Assembly (NCBI GenBank): GCA_946478975.1
Contig: CAMLEO010000010.1
Span: forward strand, 1-55,059
Reading direction: 5' to 3'
DNA length: 55,059 nucleotides
Source of the DNA: an uncultured Steroidobacter sp.
Lineage (GTDB): Bacteria; Pseudomonadota; Gammaproteobacteria; Steroidobacterales; Steroidobacteraceae
This document shows, one piece after another, positions 1 to 8,557 of the stretch. Positions within the stretch are counted from its first letter, which is position 1. Each line of letters begins with the position of its first letter. The notes below the pieces were generated by a model. It had not been told where the DNA came from. It worked only from the letters and a program-made list of their open reading frames with translations, and did no database searches. The position numbers were made by a program, and so were the translations under genes.

Positions 1-2
1 AC

Positions 3-80
3 GCTGCGCAGCAGGCGCTGATTTCCCGCGAGTTTTCCGTCGACGAATTGTTCGATGGCGTGGCGCGGCCGCTGTTCTGA
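3..80 (+). CDS. C-terminal fragment of an upstream gene
   Basis: The window opens inside a reading frame that gives 25 residues ending in ELFDGVARPLF and a TGA at 78-80. Codon use looks like that of the neighbours and the frame runs into the following gene with a 26-base overlap, as do other genes here. Too little is visible to name a family; it probably belongs to the same operon as the sulfatase pair that follows. Confidence 0.5.
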   Translation, partial: AAQQALISREFSVDELFDGVARPLF

Positions 81-1086
81 AGAATCGCTCCCGGTCAATC
101 GTCTCGCCGATAGCTCCGCGGTTTCCGGCACGAACCGCGCCGGCATGCGACGCGTGCCCGGCGGCACGTTCACGATGGGCTCGGAACGTTTCTATCCCGA
201 GGAGCGTCCGCGCCGTCGTGTGCGGGTGGATGCGTTCTGGATCGACGAAACACCGGTCACGAATCGCCAGTTCGCCGCGTTCGTGGCAGCGACCGGCTAT
301 CTCACATTTGCGGAGACGGCGCCGGATCCCGCCGACTATCCCGGCATGCCGCCGGAAATGGCTCGCGCCGGCTCGCTCGTGTTCGAACGCCCGCCCGCGC
401 GCGTGGATATGAATGATTTCGGTCAGTGGTGGAAATTTCGGTTCGGGGCGAACTGGTTTCAGCCGCTGGGTGAGGGCAGCTCCCTCGCCGGGCTCGAGGA
501 TCATCCCGTCGTGCACATCGCGTATGCGGATGCCGAGGCCTACGCGGCATGGGCCGGAAAGTCGCTGCCGACCGAAGCCGAGTGGGAATACGCGGCACGC
601 AGCGGGCTCGATACCGAGTTCGCCTGGGGCGACGAGCTCGCGCCCAACGGCCGCATGCTCGCGAACTATTGGCAGGGTGAGTTTCCTCACGAGAACCGCC
701 TGCTCGACGGTTGGGAACGCACATCGCCCGTACGCAGCTTTCCGGCCAACGATTTCGGTTTGCACGACATGATCGGCAATGTTTGGGAGTGGACCAGCGA
801 CTGGTACACGCTGCCACTGCCGCACGTGAAGACGCCCGGCAGCTGCTGCATTCCCGCCAATCCACGCGGCGGCACCGAACAGCAAAGTTACGATCCGAAC
901 GTCCCGGCGATGCGCATCGGCCGCAAAGTTCTCAAGGGCGGCTCGCATCTGTGCGCGCCCAACTACTGCCAACGCTATCGCCCGGCGGCCCGCTACGCGC
1001 AGCCCATCGATACTTCGACGAGCCACGTCGGCTTTCGCTGCGTGGTGCGCGAAGCTGCGTCTCAAGCTGGAGATAATGGCCGATGA
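55..1086 (+). CDS. Formylglycine-generating enzyme family protein (sulfatase maturase)
   Basis: SUMF1/FGE-sulfatase fold. The domain opens with VPGGTFTMGSE (residues about 33-43) and ends with GFRCVV. The two catalytic cysteines of aerobic FGEs are present as C300 and C305 in GGSHLCAPNYCQRYR, so it should be an active oxidase converting the Cys of a CxPxR motif to formylglycine, not one of the many inactive FGE-fold proteins. WEWTSDWY and GLHDMIGNVWEW are typical family motifs. Its stop overlaps the start of the sulfatase by four bases (ATGA), so enzyme and client are made together. The start is uncertain: ATG 55 overlaps the previous gene, ATG 145 would begin directly at the domain, and neither has a clear Shine-Dalgarno. 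Confidence 0.9.
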   Translation: MAWRGRCSEESLPVNRLADSSAVSGTNRAGMRRVPGGTFTMGSERFYPEERPRRRVRVDAFWIDETPVTNRQFAAFVAATGYLTFAETAPDPADYPGMPPEMARAGSLVFERPPARVDMNDFGQWWKFRFGANWFQPLGEGSSLAGLEDHPVVHIAYADAEAYAAWAGKSLPTEAEWEYAARSGLDTEFAWGDELAPNGRMLANYWQGEFPHENRLLDGWERTSPVRSFPANDFGLHDMIGNVWEWTSDWYTLPLPHVKTPGSCCIPANPRGGTEQQSYDPNVPAMRIGRKVLKGGSHLCAPNYCQRYRPAARYAQPIDTSTSHVGFRCVVREAASQAGDNGR

Positions 1087-2732
1087 CCCGAATGTTTCGT
1101 CTTGCGGTGTCTGCCGCTTTGCTGGCCGCCGCAGCTCCGTTTGCTTCGGCGGCGGCCGCGGCCGCAGCGACACCGAAACAACCGAATATCGTGTTCGTGC
1201 TGGTCGATGACTTGCGCTACGACACCATGGGATTTCTGACGCCCGGGCTCGAGACACCGAACATCGATTTCCTGGCGAAGAACGGCGTGTACTTTCCCAA
1301 CGCGGTAGTCACTTCGGCGCTGTGCTCGCCGAGCCGCGCGACCATTCTCACCGGCCAGACGGCGCGCAATCACGGTGTCATCGACAACAACAATTCCACC
1401 GAAAAGGGCTTGGTGTTCTTTCCGTCATATCTGCAGTCGGCGGGTTATCAAACCGCGTTCATCGGCAAATGGCACATGGGCGATGCGACCGACGCGCCGC
1501 GCCCCGGCTTCAATCATTGGGTGAGCTTCCGCGGGCAGGGCAGTTACTTTCCGACCGACGGCTTGACGCCACAGCAGATCGCCGCCGGGCAGAGGCGCAT
1601 GCTCAACGTCGACGGCAAAGAGGTGGAGCAGAAGGGCTACATCACCGACGAGCTGACCGACTACGCGATGCAGTGGCTGGAAAGGGGGCGCGATCAAAGC
1701 AAGCCGTTCTTCTTGTATCTATCTCACAAGGCCGTGCACTCGGAAGCCAAGCCGCCGGCTCGCTACGCCACGCAGTACGCCGACCTGGAGATCAAGCTGC
1801 CGGCCAGCATGGCGGACACCGAGCAGAACAATCGCGGCAAGCCCATGTGGGTGCGCAATCAGCGCAACAGCTGGCATGGTGCGGACTTTTTGTATCACAC
1901 CAACCAATCGCTCACCGATTACGTGCGTGAGTACTATCGGACCTTGAGCCCGGTGGATGACGGGCTCGGGCGCATTCTCGCTTATTTGCGCAAGAACAAA
2001 ATCGAGAACAACACCATCGTGGTGTTCTACAGCGACAACGGCTTTTTGTTCGGCGATCACGGGCTGATCGACAAGCGCAATGCCTACGAGCCTTCGGTGC
2101 GCGTGCCGATGGTCGTCTACGCACCCGGCATGTTGCCGAAGGGCGCCGTGAATCCCGCTCGCGTGCGCAACCTCGATCTTGCACCGACGTTTCTCGATGC
2201 CGCACACGTTGCGCCGCCAGCGCAGTTCGAAGGCAAGAGCATCCTGCCGATCGCGACTGGCCAGGCGTCGCCGGACAGCTGGGCCGAAGATTTCATTTAC
2301 GAATATTACTGGGAATGGACCTTTCCGCAGACGCCGACCACGTTTGCGATCCAGCACGGCAATCTGAAGTACATTCAATATCACGGCGTGTGGGATATCG
2401 AGGAGCTGTACGACCTCGGCAAGGATCCCAACGAGATGAACAATCTCAGCAACGATCCCAGTCTGCTGCAGGCCAAGATCGATTTGCGGCATCGACTCTA
2501 CGAGTCGCTGGCGAACGGCAGCGGCAAGCACGTGGTGCCGTACACGGAACGTTTCAGCAGCGGCGTCGTTTATCGCGACCAGGATGGCGCAGGGGCGGCG
2601 ACGTTCCCGCCGGAATGGCTCAAGGCGCCGAACGATCCGAATCGCATGAACGGATTGTTTCCAGACACACCGGAGAAACTGGAGGCAGAGAAGGCGGGCA
2701 AGCCGTATGTGCCGTCAGCGCCACCGCGTTAG
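1083..2732 (+). CDS. Type I (formylglycine) sulfatase, secreted
   Basis: 549-residue alkaline-phosphatase-fold sulfatase. A signal peptide with an alanine-rich cleavage region (residues 1-28) precedes PNIVFVLVDDLRYD, which carries the metal-binding aspartates. The signature C81-S-P-S-R85 holds the cysteine to be oxidised by the enzyme encoded just upstream, followed by ATILTGQ. YSDNGF near residue 320 supplies further metal ligands. It should hydrolyse a sulfate ester in the periplasm; the substrate cannot be read from sequence. A GH105 gene 6 kb away hints at sulfated uronic-acid polysaccharide, which is inference. Its stop codon overlaps the stop of the convergent histidine kinase gene by three to four bases. 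Confidence 0.93.
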   Translation: MTRMFRLAVSAALLAAAAPFASAAAAAAATPKQPNIVFVLVDDLRYDTMGFLTPGLETPNIDFLAKNGVYFPNAVVTSALCSPSRATILTGQTARNHGVIDNNNSTEKGLVFFPSYLQSAGYQTAFIGKWHMGDATDAPRPGFNHWVSFRGQGSYFPTDGLTPQQIAAGQRRMLNVDGKEVEQKGYITDELTDYAMQWLERGRDQSKPFFLYLSHKAVHSEAKPPARYATQYADLEIKLPASMADTEQNNRGKPMWVRNQRNSWHGADFLYHTNQSLTDYVREYYRTLSPVDDGLGRILAYLRKNKIENNTIVVFYSDNGFLFGDHGLIDKRNAYEPSVRVPMVVYAPGMLPKGAVNPARVRNLDLAPTFLDAAHVAPPAQFEGKSILPIATGQASPDSWAEDFIYEYYWEWTFPQTPTTFAIQHGNLKYIQYHGVWDIEELYDLGKDPNEMNNLSNDPSLLQAKIDLRHRLYESLANGSGKHVVPYTERFSSGVVYRDQDGAGAATFPPEWLKAPNDPNRMNGLFPDTPEKLEAEKAGKPYVPSAPPR

Positions 2733-5700
2733 GCCGTCGTGCGCAAGCGCTCCACCAGGGTCAGCAGCGCTTCGGACTCGAACCTTTCCGCCAACGTCTG
2801 CAGGCGTCGAGCGAACGTCGCGTAGCGCGAGTCGACCCCTTCCAGATGTTTCGCGCGCTCGCGAATACCGCGCATGTTTCCGGCCAGCGCGAGTCGATGC
2901 AGCACATCCATTTCCTCTTGCGGGGGAACGATCATCGCATCGCTGGTTTCCGCTGGCGCGGGTTCTCGAACGTCGGTGATTTGTTCGTAGAGCCACTCCA
3001 CGTTGAGAATATCGCCGAGTGCAGTCAGCAATGGTTCTTCTTCGATCGGCTTGGCGAGAAACGCGTCCGCACCTGCGATGAGGCTCCTGGATTCGTCGCC
3101 TGCGGTCGCACTGGCCGATGCGATCAGAATCGGTGTGTGCCCGAGCCCTGGGATGGTGCGCAGCCTGCGCGTCGCTTCGAGGCCATCCATCACCGGCATC
3201 ATGATGTCCATCAGGATCAGGTCCGGCCGCGTGCGCGTGGCCTGATCGATTGCTTCCTGGCCGTTGGTGGCGGAAATGACGCTGAAGCCGAGCGTGGTCA
3301 GGAAATCCATCAGCATCATGCGGCTCTGTGCGACCAGGATCTTCCTGCGCGCACCGGTATAGCCTGCGACCCGTCGCGTCGATGGAGCTTCGGGTTGGCT
3401 GGCTGCAACGGGTAGCAGCAGCTCGAAGCCGAAGACGCTGCCTTTGCCGAGCTCGCTGCGTACTTGAATGTTTCCTCCCATGAGCCGCACCAATTGCTGG
3501 CTGATCGCAAGGCCCAGGCCCGCGCCGCCGCGCCGTCGCTCCACGTCGGCCACCTGCTCGAACGGCTGGAAGATTCTTTGGGCCTGCTCCTCCGTCATGC
3601 CGATGCCGGTGTCCGCCACTTCGAAGCGCAAGCGCGCCGTGTGCGCATCGGTCGTGGCGGATTCATCCCGCAGTACACGAAGCACGACCTGGCCGTGATC
3701 CGTAAACTTGACCGCGTTGCCGAGCAGGTTCAGCAACACTTGTCGCAAACGTTTGTCGTCCACGCGGACCGCACCGGGCAGGTCGCGGGAGCCTTCATAT
3801 ATAAACAACAGGCTCTTCTCGTCCGCCTTCACGCGGATGATGTCCGAGACGGTGCGTAAGAACGTCGAGAGATTCACGTCGACCGGGTACAGCTCGAGCT
3901 TGGAGGCGCCGATGCGGGACAGATCCAGGATGTCGTTGATGAGCGTGAGCAGGTGATGGCCGCTCTCTTGGATCGTCGCGAGGCCGCGAATCTGGCGGTC
4001 GGTCAGCCGTTCGTCGCGCTGGAGAATCTGCGCATAGCCCAGGATCGCGTTGAGCGGCGTGCGCAGCTCGTGACTCATCTGGGCTAGAAATTCGCTGCGC
4101 AGTTCCGCGAGCCGCTCGGCTTCAGCCAATGCTCGTTCGCGCGCTGCCTCAGCCGCCTTGCGCTCGCTGATGTCGCGAGCAGCGCCCACCGTTCCTAACA
4201 GTGTGCCGTCCTCGTCGACGACCGGTGCTTTGTATGTTTCCAGCCAGACCGTGCCCTGCACGCCGACCAGCGGCTCTTCGATCGTCTTGCGTTGCCGGGT
4301 CGACATCACCTCGCGATCGTCGGAACGATAGGATTCGGCGAGCTCGCGCGGCCACAGATCCAGATCGGACAGACCCACGATGTTCTTGACCGTGCGGCCG
4401 CAAGCCTCTGCCGTGGCTTGATTCGCAGCGAGATAGTGACTGCGCGTGTCTTTGAGCCAGACCAGCAAAGGCAGCGTGTCGATGAGTGTGCGCAGATAAA
4501 GTGTCTGTTGACGCAGCTCGGCGGTGCGGTCTTGCACGCGCTGTTCCAGTGTTTCGAACGATTGGCGCAGCTCCGTGATCATGGCGTTGAACGCCTGCGC
4601 CAGGTCGCCGATCTCATCGGGCGCCTTGTGGGCGATCTGCCGCAGCACTGCCACCGACGTGTCATCGTCGGGCTGCGATTCGGCGGGCAGCCGGCTTTGC
4701 GTTTCGATCTTTTTTGCCGCGGCGGTGAGCGCGACGATGGGATCGATGAAGCGGTTCACCCAGAAGATGCCGAAGCTGATGCTGAGCAGGAGCACGGAGC
4801 CGGCGACGATCACGATGGCGACGACGGTTTGACGAATGTTTTGCAGCGTGCCGGCACGCGACGACGCCAGGCCAAGGACCAGGCGCGGCTGGCCTTCGAA
4901 TTCCCACGGCAGCAATGCTTGATAAAAAGATCCCTTGGGCGTGGTCACGGTGCGTTGCTGACCCGTGGCGTTCATTGCCAGTTGCACGTCCCACAGGCGG
5001 GCGGTCATGGGCGTCGCGGGCGAGAGCAGCTGACGATGTTTGCCGTCGGGAGAAAATATCGCGGGCTGCTTGCGAGTTCGGGTTGCGACTTGTGCCAGCG
5101 CCGCGCGATCGATCAGCTTCTCGAACACCAGCACTGCGACAGTCGATGGTTTTGCACCGGTCGCAAATCCTTCGCGGCGTTGATCGGGCCGCGCGACTGC
5201 GAGATCGGAAACAAATCGCAGCGTGGATCCTTCGACCACTTCGAGCGCGATATCTTCGCTGACGCCCTCCACCGGCACCGCGATGCCGATCCACAGCTGT
5301 TCCGGTGTGGGATAGTCGAAGGAAACCGTCGGTCCGGTGAGGTGAGACGGCGGAGCGATAACAAAGGGCGGCCGCGACTCGCGCCACGCCGGCCAGTTTT
5401 GAAACGGCAGGTTGCCGCGCGGATCCGCCGATGCTTGCACCCACGCCGGCTTGCCGGCAGCTCGGCGAACCAGCATCCCGGCCTCGCTCGCGGACACGTA
5501 ATGGCTCAACTGGCCGGTGCCCGTGTAGACGGCGATGTGAGTAAAGCCACCGGTGCGCAACGCCAGGTGCAGTCGATTGAGCGAAACGGATTTGGCGTAG
5601 CCGAGCGTGCGCGCCGCTTCGCTCGACGCGCGATGCTTGGCGAGCTCATTGAGGTTCACATCGAGCATCACCAGCTCGGCCAGCTGATTCAGGATCACGT

Positions 5701-5917
5701 CGTCGCTCATCGTGTCGAGCGCGACTTCGCGCAGGCGGGTGACGGACGTGTGCAGTTCCTCGCGCCACGTGAACAGGTCGCGTTCGAGCTCGGCAAAGGC
5801 AATCTGCTCGTTCTGGCGGTTGGTGAAATACGACGCAAACAGCGCCGCCAGCGCCGTGGTGAGTGCCAGCACCCCAATGAGCACCAGCAGGATTTTTTGT
5901 TTGACGCCGAACTTCAT
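2729..5917 (-). CDS. Membrane hybrid histidine kinase (sensor-HAMP-PAS-HisKA-HATPase-REC)
   Basis: Begins MKFGVKQKILLVLIG with a first membrane helix (about residues 7-28), a large periplasmic region, a second helix near 360-385, a HAMP linker, a PAS domain (about 490-610), HisKA with phospho-acceptor H616 in QMSHELRTPL, an ATPase domain with DTGIGMT and GLGLAI, and a receiver with D904 in LILMDIMMP. The C-terminal 90 residues form a helical tail that begins PPQEEM and is seen in other hybrid kinases; it lacks a recognisable HPt histidine. ATG 5917 is chosen because the longer frame would overlap the upstream gene. It is the last gene of a three-gene operon, 16 bases after the binding protein, and probably takes its signal from it. 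Confidence 0.93.
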   Translation of the reverse strand: MKFGVKQKILLVLIGVLALTTALAALFASYFTNRQNEQIAFAELERDLFTWREELHTSVTRLREVALDTMSDDVILNQLAELVMLDVNLNELAKHRASSEAARTLGYAKSVSLNRLHLALRTGGFTHIAVYTGTGQLSHYVSASEAGMLVRRAAGKPAWVQASADPRGNLPFQNWPAWRESRPPFVIAPPSHLTGPTVSFDYPTPEQLWIGIAVPVEGVSEDIALEVVEGSTLRFVSDLAVARPDQRREGFATGAKPSTVAVLVFEKLIDRAALAQVATRTRKQPAIFSPDGKHRQLLSPATPMTARLWDVQLAMNATGQQRTVTTPKGSFYQALLPWEFEGQPRLVLGLASSRAGTLQNIRQTVVAIVIVAGSVLLLSISFGIFWVNRFIDPIVALTAAAKKIETQSRLPAESQPDDDTSVAVLRQIAHKAPDEIGDLAQAFNAMITELRQSFETLEQRVQDRTAELRQQTLYLRTLIDTLPLLVWLKDTRSHYLAANQATAEACGRTVKNIVGLSDLDLWPRELAESYRSDDREVMSTRQRKTIEEPLVGVQGTVWLETYKAPVVDEDGTLLGTVGAARDISERKAAEAARERALAEAERLAELRSEFLAQMSHELRTPLNAILGYAQILQRDERLTDRQIRGLATIQESGHHLLTLINDILDLSRIGASKLELYPVDVNLSTFLRTVSDIIRVKADEKSLLFIYEGSRDLPGAVRVDDKRLRQVLLNLLGNAVKFTDHGQVVLRVLRDESATTDAHTARLRFEVADTGIGMTEEQAQRIFQPFEQVADVERRRGGAGLGLAISQQLVRLMGGNIQVRSELGKGSVFGFELLLPVAASQPEAPSTRRVAGYTGARRKILVAQSRMMLMDFLTTLGFSVISATNGQEAIDQATRTRPDLILMDIMMPVMDGLEATRRLRTIPGLGHTPILIASASATAGDESRSLIAGADAFLAKPIEEEPLLTALGDILNVEWLYEQITDVREPAPAETSDAMIVPPQEEMDVLHRLALAGNMRGIRERAKHLEGVDSRYATFARRLQTLAERFESEALLTLVERLRTTA

Positions 5918-5933
5918 GGCGAGGGCGGAATGT

Positions 5934-7238
5934 TTATTCCGTGGGGTAGCCTTGGTTGCTGGCGAACTCTGCGTCGATGCGCGCGGCCGCTTCGCTGAGC
6001 GTCTTCTGCACGTCGGCACCTGCGATGATGTCGCTCACCGCGGCTGCAAACGTTCTGCTGATCGTGCCGTATCCCGGCGTTTTCGGGCGGGGCTCACCGA
6101 AACCGGCTTTGAGCTGGTCGGCGAACACGTGCAGCCGTCCGCCGCGTACATACAGAGGAGAGTGGACGAGGATGGATTTGCGAGCGGGCACGGCGCCGTT
6201 GGCGTTGGTGGTGCGCACGATCTCACGGGTCGACATCAAATATTCCAGAAATGCCCACGCACCCGCCGAGTCGCGGCACGTGCTGGTGAGGCCCCAGCTC
6301 CACGAGCCCATGCCGGTTTTCACGCCGTGGCCGAAGTCCGGCAGCGGCAGCAGGATCAGATCCTCGCCCAGCTCGGCGCGATAGCTGGGATATTTCCAGT
6401 GGCCGGTCCAGGACAGCGCGACTTTGCCTTTCTCGAAGTCGTCGGCACGATCGAACACCGCGCGCGTCCAGCCTCGCTGCAACCAAAGCTGGAAATGTTT
6501 CAGCGCTTCGACCGACTGCGGGCCATCGAGCACACCCCGGGCGGAAGGATTCGCATCGCGCGTCACCAGGTCTCCGCCGAATCCTTGCACGATCGGCGCG
6601 AGCGCATATGAGTAGAACTCGCCTCGACGCGTATAGAGCGCAAGATCGAGCGCATAGTCGACGTCATCGAGCGCGGTGAGGCTGTCCAGGATCTGCTCGA
6701 ACTCCGCCAGGCTCCACGGCGCGTCGATGGTCGGAATGCGCGCACCCACTTCGGCGAGATAGCGCTTGTTCGCCCACAATCCCAATCCCGACTCGAACTG
6801 TCCCAGCGAGTACAGGCGGCCGTTGTATGTTCCCTGCACGACGATGGTGGGCAGCAGATCGTCGAGCAGCGGCTTGGAAACAAACTTGTCGATCGACTGC
6901 AGGTAGCCGCGCCACGCGAACACCGGCAGGAACGGGCCGTCGATGTCCAGCACGCAGGGCAGGGTGCCGGTGATTGCAGCGCTCTGCACCCGCTCGTCGT
7001 AGTAGCGATAGATGGACGGGACGATGTTTATTCTGCGTTTGTTCTGCGCGTGATTGAACGCTTCCGCCGCGGCCTTCAGCGCTCCGAACGCCGGCGTGTT
7101 GGCGGCTTCGTGAGTCCAGACATTGATGATCGGAACATCCGATCTTGGGAACGTGCTCTCCTTGCTCAGGATCGACTGCGCGAGGCAGGTCGAGGCAACC
7201 AGGCTCAACGCGATCGCTCGCACGACTGGGCGGCTCAT
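5934..7238 (-). CDS. Periplasmic sugar-type ABC solute-binding protein, without transporter
   Basis: 434 residues; signal peptide ending near STCLAQS, then an extracellular solute-binding protein family 1 fold with PIINVWTHEA, LYSLGQFESGLGLWANKRY and a C-terminal WAFLEYLMST region. Such proteins bind sugars or oligosaccharides in the periplasm for ABC importers. No permease or ATPase gene lies nearby. Instead it sits between two histidine kinase genes, overlapping the upstream one by four bases and lying 16 bases ahead of the downstream one. The context suggests a ligand-sensing subunit that presents its bound sugar to the membrane kinase, as known for ChvE with VirA. That role is inferred. 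Confidence 0.85.
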   Translation of the reverse strand: MSRPVVRAIALSLVASTCLAQSILSKESTFPRSDVPIINVWTHEAANTPAFGALKAAAEAFNHAQNKRRINIVPSIYRYYDERVQSAAITGTLPCVLDIDGPFLPVFAWRGYLQSIDKFVSKPLLDDLLPTIVVQGTYNGRLYSLGQFESGLGLWANKRYLAEVGARIPTIDAPWSLAEFEQILDSLTALDDVDYALDLALYTRRGEFYSYALAPIVQGFGGDLVTRDANPSARGVLDGPQSVEALKHFQLWLQRGWTRAVFDRADDFEKGKVALSWTGHWKYPSYRAELGEDLILLPLPDFGHGVKTGMGSWSWGLTSTCRDSAGAWAFLEYLMSTREIVRTTNANGAVPARKSILVHSPLYVRGGRLHVFADQLKAGFGEPRPKTPGYGTISRTFAAAVSDIIAGADVQKTLSEAAARIDAEFASNQGYPTE

Positions 7239-8359
7239 GATGGCTGGTTGGCGGCGACGGCGGGCAGTCGAACGCTGAAGGTGCTGCCCTGGCCCGGCGA
7301 GGATTCGACTGTGACTTCGCCGCCCATGGCGCGCGCCGCTTTGGACACGATCGCAAGCCCGATGCCGGTGCCCGGATATTCGTGCTCGTGATGCAGGCGA
7401 TGGAACACCTGGAAGATTTTCTCCTGGTATTCGAGCGGCATGCCGATGCCGTTGTCGGCGAGCCGGATCAGCACCTGGTCGTCCATCGCAGAGGACGACA
7501 GCTTGAGTTCGGGCAGCACGTCGCGACGGCGATATTTCAAGGCGTTGTCGATCAGATTCATCAGGATCTGCTCGATCAAGGTCGGATCGCCGAGCGGCGT
7601 GGCCAACGGCCGAATCATTTCCAAGCGCGCGTTGGTCGCGGCCAGCCGTTCACTGAACGTGCACTTGAGCTCTTCGATCAGCGGCGCCAGAGGCACCGGA
7701 ATGGCCCGCACCGAGCCGCGTCCCGTGCGGGCGTAGGTCAGCAGGTCCTGGATCAGCAGATCCATGCGTTTGCTCGCGAACTGCACTTTGTTCAAGCAGT
7801 CGAGCCCCTCGGACGACAGGTTCGCTCCGCAGCGCTCGGCGAGGATCTGCGTAAAGCCGTTGATTGCTCTGAGCGGTGCGCGCAGATCGTGAGAAACAGA
7901 GTAGGCGAACGCTTCGAGCTCTTCGTTGGCGGTCGTGAGCTCCGCGGTCCTGCTCTCCAGCTCCTTCTGCATCGCTCGCAGGCGCAGGTGCGTATCGATG
8001 CGCGCTCGCACTTCTTCGACGTGCAAGGGCTTGGTCACGTAATCGATTGCGCCGACCGAGAAACCTGTGACTTTGTCATCGACGCTGGCGAGCGAAGTCA
8101 TGAAGATGACGGGAATGTCGCGCGTGTCGGGCTGTGCTTTCAGGCGCCGGCAGATTTCGAAGCCATTCAGATCCGGCATCATCACGTCGAGCAGGATCAG
8201 GTCGGGCTGCACATAACTCGCGCGCTTCAACGCTTCCTCGCCGCGAGTTGCGACGACGATCTGGTAGCCCTGGCCCTCCAGGCTCTCGACGATCACGCGC
8301 AGGTTGATGGGCGTGTCATCGACGATCAGGAGAGTCGCGCTGTGTGTTTCCCCGCTCAC
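7235..8359 (-). CDS. Soluble receiver-histidine kinase (REC-HisKA-HATPase)
   Basis: N-terminal receiver (TLLIVDDTPINLRV, phospho-acceptor in LILLDVMMPDLNG, switch lysine in DYVTKPLH), a coiled-coil linker (about residues 125-155), HisKA of the phytochrome-like type with AYSVSHDLRAPLRAI, and an ATPase domain with DNGIGMP and GTGIGLAIVSKAA. There is no membrane segment. This domain order is common in kinases that relay between a membrane hybrid kinase and other regulators. GTG 8359 is preferred over TTG 8365 because a GAAGAG sequence lies eight bases upstream. First gene of the operon; no DNA-binding output is encoded nearby, so the target is unknown. Confidence 0.9.
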   Translation of the reverse strand: MSGETHSATLLIVDDTPINLRVIVESLEGQGYQIVVATRGEEALKRASYVQPDLILLDVMMPDLNGFEICRRLKAQPDTRDIPVIFMTSLASVDDKVTGFSVGAIDYVTKPLHVEEVRARIDTHLRLRAMQKELESRTAELTTANEELEAFAYSVSHDLRAPLRAINGFTQILAERCGANLSSEGLDCLNKVQFASKRMDLLIQDLLTYARTGRGSVRAIPVPLAPLIEELKCTFSERLAATNARLEMIRPLATPLGDPTLIEQILMNLIDNALKYRRRDVLPELKLSSSAMDDQVLIRLADNGIGMPLEYQEKIFQVFHRLHHEHEYPGTGIGLAIVSKAARAMGGEVTVESSPGQGSTFSVRLPAVAANQPS

Positions 8360-8557
8360 CCGCAAAGCTCTTCAAAGCAGTGGCTTCGACTGTGATTGCC
8401 CCCGCTGCGATTGTGCTGCGGCTCGGCCAGGAAAGAACCCACGCGTATCTACGTACTGTGGTTGGCCAGCGCACGCCTGTCGCGCGGCACAAGAATGCTT
8501 GCCCTGGCGAGGAGCGTGGTAAATACTCGGACGATTTGCGGGCGACACCACACAATC

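Noticed and set aside
4292..5998. Long open frame (568 codons) on the plus strand
   Set aside because: It is the reverse-frame shadow of the hybrid histidine kinase, which has all expected domains; the plus-strand translation is arginine/histidine-rich without motifs.
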